A DNA stretch of 27,067 nucleotides, taken from assembly GCF_036659115.1 (NCBI RefSeq), contig NZ_JAVXDF010000034.1; one strand, 5' to 3'. The position numbers and the translations under genes were made by a program. Numbering within the stretch: position 1 is the stretch's first letter; each line of letters starts with the position of its first letter. The stretch comes from Gordonibacter sp036659115. Its GTDB lineage: Bacteria; Actinomycetota; Coriobacteriia; Coriobacteriales; Eggerthellaceae. The notes beneath the pieces were generated by a model. It worked only from the letters and a program-made list of their open reading frames with translations, was not told the DNA's origin and did no database searches. Of the stretch, positions 22,337 to 27,067 are shown in pieces.

Positions 22337-23560
22337 TTACAGATACTCCTCCCCACGTAATAAATCAACTTCCACCAGGGTGCCTGCCTCAAATCCACCC
22401 TCGCCAAAAGGAGAGACGCGCTGGGCATTGCTTGCCATGCAGGCAGCCATATCGCCCGCCTTGAAATTCAGGAAGTGTGCCGTATAGCTGGTGGGGCTTT
22501 CCTCGTCGCGGGTCAAATGTACGCGGGCGATGTTCGCCATTTGTGGGGGTCCGGACACGCTGGCGGCGGCACGGGCCTGCACGGTGGGAATTTTTTGCAG
22601 GGGAATACCCAAGAAGCGAGCGGTGATGGCCTGTAGGCACCATTGTGTACCAAAATAAGCAGCTAGGGTAGGTCCTGGCAAATCGATAACGGGTTTGCCT
22701 TCGGCCACTGCCATCATAAGCGGACGTCCCGGCACGGCAGCGATGTAGTGGTGTATCACGCGACCACGCGCCTCGATCATACGCACGTTGAAATCTTCTT
22801 CGCCCACCGCTGAACCGCCATTGATGATGACGGCATCAGCCACGGCAAGCGCTTCGACAAACGCCGTTTCAAGTGCGGAGGGGTCGTCATGAACGATGGG
22901 GAAGATTACAGGATCGGCTCCGTATTCCAGCAGCATATGCTTTACCATCAGGCTGTTTGTGTCTACGTTCTGCCCCCGTCGAGGCGCGATGCCTGCAGGT
23001 ACCAGCTCGCTGCCGGTGGGGATAAAAGCGATACGCGGCTTGCGGCGCACGGGAACGAGGGTGACGCCACCCATGGCAAGCGTTGCCAGATCGGTTGGGC
23101 GGATAGAAAGCCCGGCCTCCATCAGCGTGGCTCCGGCTTGGATGGTGCTGCCTGCCGCACGCACGTTGGTGCCAGATTCTACGTGCACGTCGTTGTCTAG
23201 TACCACAGAACCGTTTGGCTGGATGACTGCTTTTTCTATCATGATTACCGCATCGTAGTCGTCCGAAAAGTCGTCGCCGGTATCGGCACGTACGTAGTCC
23301 CGGCCAAGTTGCCAAACACTTGTGTTGGGCAGGCCATTCGTAAAGGCAGTTGACTTTACGGCAATGCCATCGCAGGCCGATGCGCGCACGACGGGCAGCG
23401 TGTTTATGGAGGTTAGGTTGCGTGCCGTTATGCGACCGACAGCGTCATCAAGACTCACCAGCTCTGTGGCCATTGAGGCTGCTGGGGGTTGCCATGCTGC
23501 GAAGAAGTCTGCAAGCGCTTCTTCGCGCAACGGAAAGCCGTGTACGATCTTTTCTCCCAT
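22337..23560 (-). CDS. MoeA-like molybdopterin molybdotransferase
   Basis: This 407-residue protein is of the MoeA family, which inserts molybdate into adenylylated molybdopterin. Visible elements are SACDGIAVKS (Asp of the usual SAMDGYA), PTGSELVPAG, INGGSAVGEEDFN in place of the usual GGVSVGxxDY (Asp kept), and IDLPGPTLAAYFG where canonical MoeA has LPGNP. The substitutions suggest a divergent paralogue, or altered substrate or metal handling. AGGGAGA precedes the ATG. It lies 30 bases after the moaE-like gene on the same strand and ends facing the smc terminator. The gene symbol is withheld because the key loops differ from classical MoeA. Confidence 0.82.
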   Translation of the reverse strand: MGEKIVHGFPLREEALADFFAAWQPPAASMATELVSLDDAVGRITARNLTSINTLPVVRASACDGIAVKSTAFTNGLPNTSVWQLGRDYVRADTGDDFSDDYDAVIMIEKAVIQPNGSVVLDNDVHVESGTNVRAAGSTIQAGATLMEAGLSIRPTDLATLAMGGVTLVPVRRKPRIAFIPTGSELVPAGIAPRRGQNVDTNSLMVKHMLLEYGADPVIFPIVHDDPSALETAFVEALAVADAVIINGGSAVGEEDFNVRMIEARGRVIHHYIAAVPGRPLMMAVAEGKPVIDLPGPTLAAYFGTQWCLQAITARFLGIPLQKIPTVQARAAASVSGPPQMANIARVHLTRDEESPTSYTAHFLNFKAGDMAACMASNAQRVSPFGEGGFEAGTLVEVDLLRGEEYL

Positions 23561-23590
23561 AGTCCGTCTCCCTTGTTGGTGCGTAAGAAA

Positions 23591-23986
23591 TTACGCGTAA
23601 ATTTCCTTTTCTACCACAAGTTCAGTTTTAATCTTTCCAACAAGCTTTTGAAGAGCGTCGATGCAGTTTGGACGGATGTCTGCGCCAATGAGCACGTACA
23701 TGATAGAATCGCCCACGCCCAGCACTCCCTCGTTAAGCCACGTGCGTACGTAGTACACACCCGGCCAGGTGAGTGCTTCTTTTTCAGCTGCTGCAACGCC
23801 TGCAGCATCGTAGGAAAACTCTACCTGCGCAACGTCCCCTAAGCCCTCAATGCCTTCGCGTACCTGCTGTTTTGGTGTTATGCGAACAATGCCATTATGG
23901 GCAAGATACATGCCGCATTGGGGTGCCTGTGGGTCTTGTTTAGCCTCTTTGAGCCACTGGTCGATAGACGGTTCGGGTGTAGCCAT
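23591..23986 (-). CDS. MoaE-like protein (molybdopterin synthase large subunit family)
   Basis: This 131-residue soluble protein aligns in outline with MoaE. GIVR sits early, GVGDSIMYVLIGA matches the 'GE...GDEIVFVGV' strand, and the C-terminal KIKTELVVEKEIY keeps two Lys at the positions of the catalytic pair in E. coli MoaE (LKTRAPFWKRE). The region for the usual 'TFxGxVR' loop is shorter. MoaE with MoaD converts precursor Z to molybdopterin; no moaD is adjacent. AAGGGAG precedes the ATG. It is first gene of a two-gene unit with the MoeA-like gene. The family call rests mainly on the C-terminal half. Confidence 0.7.
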   Translation of the reverse strand: MATPEPSIDQWLKEAKQDPQAPQCGMYLAHNGIVRITPKQQVREGIEGLGDVAQVEFSYDAAGVAAAEKEALTWPGVYYVRTWLNEGVLGVGDSIMYVLIGADIRPNCIDALQKLVGKIKTELVVEKEIYA

Positions 23987-24019
23987 AACGCTCCCTTCGC
24001 AGTTTATAAGATGTCGTCC

Positions 24020-24025
24020 ATTATA
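24020..24025 (-). promoter_or_regulatory. Consensus -10 box before the moaE-like gene
   Basis: TATAAT on the minus strand (24025-24020), 34 bases upstream of the start at 23986. No good -35 hexamer is visible at 16-18 bases (GCCTTT), so the promoter may depend on an activator. Confidence 0.45.
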
Positions 24026-24093
24026 GTCTATCGAGATGAAGAAAAGGCGTACAGAGCTTTTAGGGAATTCGCACTTGAGGGGCCTTGTAGTAA

Positions 24094-24321
24094 GCCACGG
24101 TTGGTATCATAAGGAGAACTGTACAAAAAAAGTACGGGTATCGTGCTGTGTTGGAGGTGGCGCGTTATGTGCAGCGGGGTAAGAAGGAAGGCGGCTTGGT
24201 GGATCTGGCGTATGTCGTGCACATGGCTCGTGAAAAGAGCGTGCGCGCTGTGCTAGCGCAGATTGCCAGTCTTGATGACATTTTGCGCGAAGAGCCCCGT
24301 GTTATTCGCGTAGAGGAATAG
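24094..24321 (+). pseudogene. Remnant resembling the C-terminal ACT domain of homoserine dehydrogenase
   Basis: The frame is open from just after a TAA (24091-24093) to TAG at 24319-24321. Its end reads VHMAREKSVRAVLAQIASLD then ILREEPRVIRVEE, which resembles the last ~40 residues of homoserine dehydrogenase (ACT domain ending in ...VIRVE). No catalytic or NAD-binding domain is upstream, and the first ~18 codons are not family-like. There is no start codon with a ribosome site; a GTG at 24148 would give 57 residues. I read it as a truncated copy left by a rearrangement. A stand-alone ACT protein is the alternative. Confidence 0.45.
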
Positions 24322-24374
24322 TGCGGGTAAGCATTGCACCACCTGTTGCAGAAAGCCAAGGGGGTTTATTCCGA

Positions 24375-26480
24375 ATGGAAGACATGACAGACGAGCTGCT
24401 CTCGGGGCTGTCTGAGCTAGTGTATGTCAGCGACGTTGAAACATACGAGCTGCTCTATCTTAACAAGCCTGGTTTGAAGTTATTTGGCAGCGAAGGAATT
24501 GAGCGCGGCGATGCTTGCTATCGTGTGCTGCAAGGACGCGAAGAACCTTGTCCATTTTGCACAAACAGCAAGCTAAGTTTTGATGCATTCTACGAATGGG
24601 AGCATACAAACGAGGTTACGAAACAGCACTACCTGCTGCGGGACAAGCTGGTGTCTTGGCGGGGCAGGACGGTGCGACTGGAAGTGGCATTCGACGTAAC
24701 CGAACAGGTGAACGAGCGGGCCCAGTATCGCTTTTTGGCCGAAGCGGGAAACATGGCTATCGCTTGCGTAAAGGTTCTGGAAAAAGACGGTGATATTGGC
24801 GTTGCCCTCAACGAGGTATTGGGTATGCTTGGAGCGTTTCTGGAGGCCGACCGTACCTATATGTTTCGATTGCGGAGCCAGGGTGTTTCCAATACGCATG
24901 AATGGTGCAAGGACGGCGTTGCCTCACAAATACAGATTCTTCAAGATATACCCTCTGTGCTGATTGATTATTGGCTTGAGCGATTCTCCTTGGACCGAGC
25001 GGTAATTATCGAGAGCGTTGCCGACCTTGCAGAGGATCGAGGTGCCGAGAGAGAAACGCTGTCTGATTTGGGGATAGAATCTCTTGTTGCTGCACCCATA
25101 GAAATAAACGGCGATATTATGGGATTTCTTGGTGCCGATAATCCGAAACGTGAAGGACTCAATGCTGTTGAAACACCTCTCATGGGATTGGCGTATTTTG
25201 TATCGACAAGCGTAAAGCGTGCGATTGCGCAAAGGAAAGTAGATGAGTTGACCTGGTACGATACGCTGACGCAGACGCGTTCTCGCGCTGCGTTCCACCG
25301 CGATTTTGACCAAGGAGCTTTTGCGGGCGTTGGCTTTGCTCTTGTCGATGCAGATCGTTTGTCTGTTATTAATCGCGAACAGGGTCGAGCTGTGGGTGAC
25401 GAAGTGTTGTGCAGCATAAGCTCGTGTTTGCATGAAGTGTTTGGTGATACGGTGTATCGCATTGGTGACGATGAGTTTTGTTCTATTGCCGCAGATATTG
25501 ACTACAAGCAATTCGCTCAAAAGGCAGAAAGTGCAATGCAGTTGCTTTTGGATAAGGGTTTGCCGGCATCGCTTGGGTCTGCATGGAACGAGAAGTGCAC
25601 CGACACCATTGCTCTGCTCGACCTTGCTGGCGAGCGTATGCGTAGCGCGAAGCGTGGGCGGCATCGGGCGATTGACTTGGGCGTTGACCTCGCTTCAGAT
25701 GCAGCTGTAAGCAATTTACTGCGACCGGGTGGCGCGCAGGAGGCGGTTGAATCGGGTATGTTTACCGTGTGCCTGATGCCGCAATCCTCAGGTGAAACGG
25801 GGCGCATTATAGCTGCCGAAGCGCTTATTCGCTACCACAATCCACTGAAAGGCTTGCAAGCGTTGCCTGCCTCCTTTGTTCCAGCGCTTGAAGATATGGG
25901 CGAGATTTCTGCCATTGATTTCTTTGCGTTATCGGAGGCGTGTGCAACGGTTTCTCGTTGGCAGCAACAGGGTAAAGACGCAATCCCCCTTGCCGTCAAT
26001 TTCTCGCGGTGTACCATTGGCGATGCGGGTTTTGTTGAGCGTGTGGCTAAAACGGTGGCGTTTTATGGTATCGATCCTTCGTTTATTGAGATAGAAATTA
26101 CTGAATCGACCCGTGAGAGAAGCGATGAGCTGCTTCGCAGCGTTATTAATGGTTTGAGGAGCAAAGGTTTTCGGGTGGCAATTGATGACTTTGGAGTAGA
26201 AAACGCAAACTTCTCGCTGTTCATCCAACTGGCGTTTGATGTGCTTAAAATTGACAAGTCGTTGGTATGGGGGCTTGGCGTGGAGGAACGAACCATGCAG
26301 GTTATTCGCGGACTGGTCACGTTATGTGATGATTTGGGTATTGAAACGATTGCCGAAGGTATCGAAACTGAAGAGCAGCACGACGCGTTGCGTGAGGCCG
26401 GTTGTACGCGTGCGCAAGGTTATCGCATCGGCAAGCCGTGCTCGATTGCGGAATTTGAGCAGCGTTTCCTGTGCGCATAG
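24375..26480 (+). CDS. PAS-GAF-GGDEF(degenerate)-EAL signalling protein, probable c-di-GMP phosphodiesterase
   Basis: This is a 701-residue cytoplasmic protein. A PAS-like domain (about 1-115) contains the Cys motif PCPFC at 58-62. A GAF-like domain (about 120-285) follows, with LEADRTYMFRL and IESLVAAPIEINGDIMGFLG. The GGDEF domain (about 290-435) has GDDEF at 364-368 instead of GGDEF and a weak first motif (DADRLSVINREQGRAVGD), so cyclase activity is doubtful. The EAL domain (about 455-700) keeps E482-A-L, the Asn of LAVNFSR, EIEITE, D604-D605-F-G, LKIDKS, the Glu of IAEGIE and the Q of AQGYRIG; it looks catalytically competent. ATG 24375 has AAGGGGG upstream; GTG 24321 is an in-frame alternative. 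No membrane segment. Isolated gene. Confidence 0.9.
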   Translation: MEDMTDELLSGLSELVYVSDVETYELLYLNKPGLKLFGSEGIERGDACYRVLQGREEPCPFCTNSKLSFDAFYEWEHTNEVTKQHYLLRDKLVSWRGRTVRLEVAFDVTEQVNERAQYRFLAEAGNMAIACVKVLEKDGDIGVALNEVLGMLGAFLEADRTYMFRLRSQGVSNTHEWCKDGVASQIQILQDIPSVLIDYWLERFSLDRAVIIESVADLAEDRGAERETLSDLGIESLVAAPIEINGDIMGFLGADNPKREGLNAVETPLMGLAYFVSTSVKRAIAQRKVDELTWYDTLTQTRSRAAFHRDFDQGAFAGVGFALVDADRLSVINREQGRAVGDEVLCSISSCLHEVFGDTVYRIGDDEFCSIAADIDYKQFAQKAESAMQLLLDKGLPASLGSAWNEKCTDTIALLDLAGERMRSAKRGRHRAIDLGVDLASDAAVSNLLRPGGAQEAVESGMFTVCLMPQSSGETGRIIAAEALIRYHNPLKGLQALPASFVPALEDMGEISAIDFFALSEACATVSRWQQQGKDAIPLAVNFSRCTIGDAGFVERVAKTVAFYGIDPSFIEIEITESTRERSDELLRSVINGLRSKGFRVAIDDFGVENANFSLFIQLAFDVLKIDKSLVWGLGVEERTMQVIRGLVTLCDDLGIETIAEGIETEEQHDALREAGCTRAQGYRIGKPCSIAEFEQRFLCA

Positions 26481-26538
26481 CAGACAGTGTTTAAGCGGCT
26501 AAAGACGAGGGAAGTATCCCAGGTGGGCACGATCTGCA

Positions 26539-26557
26539 CGGGGTCTCCCCGCCTTTT
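26539..26557 (+). terminator. Probable terminator after the EAL-domain gene
   Basis: CGGGG (26539-26543) and CCCCG (26547-26551) form a short stem with a 3-nt loop, followed by CCTTTT. It is 59 bases after the stop. Confidence 0.5.
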
Positions 26558-26633
26558 AACGCTTGCTGCTGGTTTTTGTAATCAAAAGAACAAACGCTCG
26601 GCTACGGCAGGAACATCCTTTGCCTGTATACTA

Positions 26634-26699
26634 CCTTCTTGAGAGTGGTGTCAAGAAGGTTAAGAAACTGTTGAGCGGGGTGTCTCCCCTTATAAGGGG
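26634..26699 (+). promoter_or_regulatory. Structured leader of the secreted peptidase gene with alternative hairpins
   Basis: A -10-like TATACT lies at 26627-26632. Then CCTTCTTGA (26634-26642) pairs with TCAAGAAGG (26651-26659). Further on, GGGG at about 26677-26680 can pair with CCCC 26686-26689, or that same CCCC can pair with GGGG 26696-26699 in the palindrome CCCCTTATAAGGGG. The second fold would hide the AAGGGGG ribosome site of the in-frame GTG at 26705. Confidence 0.45.
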
Positions 26700-26722
26700 G
26701 CTACGTGAAAAGAGGTACGCGC

Positions 26723-27067
26723 ATGAGAAGAAGCGGCTTTATGTCGAAGATGGTCACGTGTTCGTTCGCGGTGGTGTTGGCATGCGGCATGGTGCCCACG
26801 GTTGCCTTAGCGCAGCCGGAAGGGGAATCTACGCTAACGCCGCTGGTTAGCATCGAAGAGCAGATGGCGCGCATTTCGGGGCACACGGGGCAAGGTAGGA
26901 TCCCTTCGGCTGTTGATCCCTCTTTCTACAGCTATCCCGAAGGTTATGCGGGCATTTCCTCACGGGCTGACCTTGACCTGCCCCCAACGTTTGACCTGCG
27001 CAATGTTGAGGGGAAAAACTACGTGACGCCGGTGAAACTGCAAAACCCCTGGGGTTCGTGCTGGGCG
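26723..27067 (+). CDS. Secreted papain-like (C1A family) cysteine peptidase, 3' end beyond the window
   Basis: The first 115 codons are visible. An N-terminal signal peptide has a basic start (MRRSGFMSK), a hydrophobic core (CSFAVVLACGMVPTVALA) and an AxA-type cleavage region before QPEG. A pro-region (about 34-85) leads to LPPTFDLRN, then VTPVKLQNPWGSCWA, the papain active-site block Q-x-x-x-x-x-C-W with catalytic Cys113. The His and Asn of the site lie past the window edge. GAGG (26712-26715) precedes ATG 26723. An in-frame GTG at 26705 has AAGGGGG and would add six residues. Many gut bacteria secrete such peptidases, often on large multidomain surface proteins. Target unknown. Confidence 0.88.
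   Translation, partial: MRRSGFMSKMVTCSFAVVLACGMVPTVALAQPEGESTLTPLVSIEEQMARISGHTGQGRIPSAVDPSFYSYPEGYAGISSRADLDLPPTFDLRNVEGKNYVTPVKLQNPWGSCWA

Overview
The window is a high-GC bacterial chromosome segment. Gene content and order suggest an anaerobic actinobacterium, most likely Coriobacteriia of the Eggerthellaceae type. Supporting points are a SepIVA-like coiled-coil gene next to a YceD (DUF177) gene, as around the mycobacterial rnc-smc locus, a Tat-exported flavoprotein reductase with a lipobox, and an LVSTGD-type surface anchor tail. The taxonomic call is inference; no rRNA gene is present.

Layout. Positions 1-246 hold an unidentified structured, possibly non-coding RNA that ends at a terminator. 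rpmB (minus strand) follows, then a plus-strand housekeeping run: Asp23-family protein, FakA-like DAK protein, recG, rsmD, coaD, SepIVA-like coiled coil and YceD. These genes are tightly spaced, several with 1-4 base overlaps or gaps. In many bacteria yceD is directly followed by rpmF-plsX-rnc-smc. Here that second half begins only at 16199.

The intervening ~8.8 kb (7374-16198) looks like an accessory island. It contains a decayed FAD-protein fragment, a YtrA-type GntR repressor with its ABC ATPase and permease, a lone BRO-N protein, a half-size ABC exporter, a LysR regulator divergent from a Tat lipoprotein flavin reductase, and an orphan surface-anchor tail. Two 100-N scaffold gaps fall in it. 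The first is flanked by the same 55 bp on both sides, so it is almost certainly an assembly join and the GntR gene is intact. The second is a real unknown inside the permease.

After smc there is a strong bidirectional terminator and a pair of ~36-nt near-identical repeats. A minus-strand moaE-like/moeA-like pair follows, then a remnant resembling the C-terminal ACT domain of homoserine dehydrogenase. Next is a PAS-GAF-GGDEF-EAL protein whose GGDEF motif reads GDDEF. The window ends inside a secreted papain-like (C1A) peptidase whose leader holds mutually exclusive hairpins.

No complete undescribed system can be demonstrated. The best candidates for a second look are the unidentified RNA at the left end, the island splitting yceD from rpmF (including the orphan LysR/flavin-reductase pair), the 32-bp operator palindrome at the GntR promoter, the hairpin switch before the peptidase, and the repeat pair after smc.
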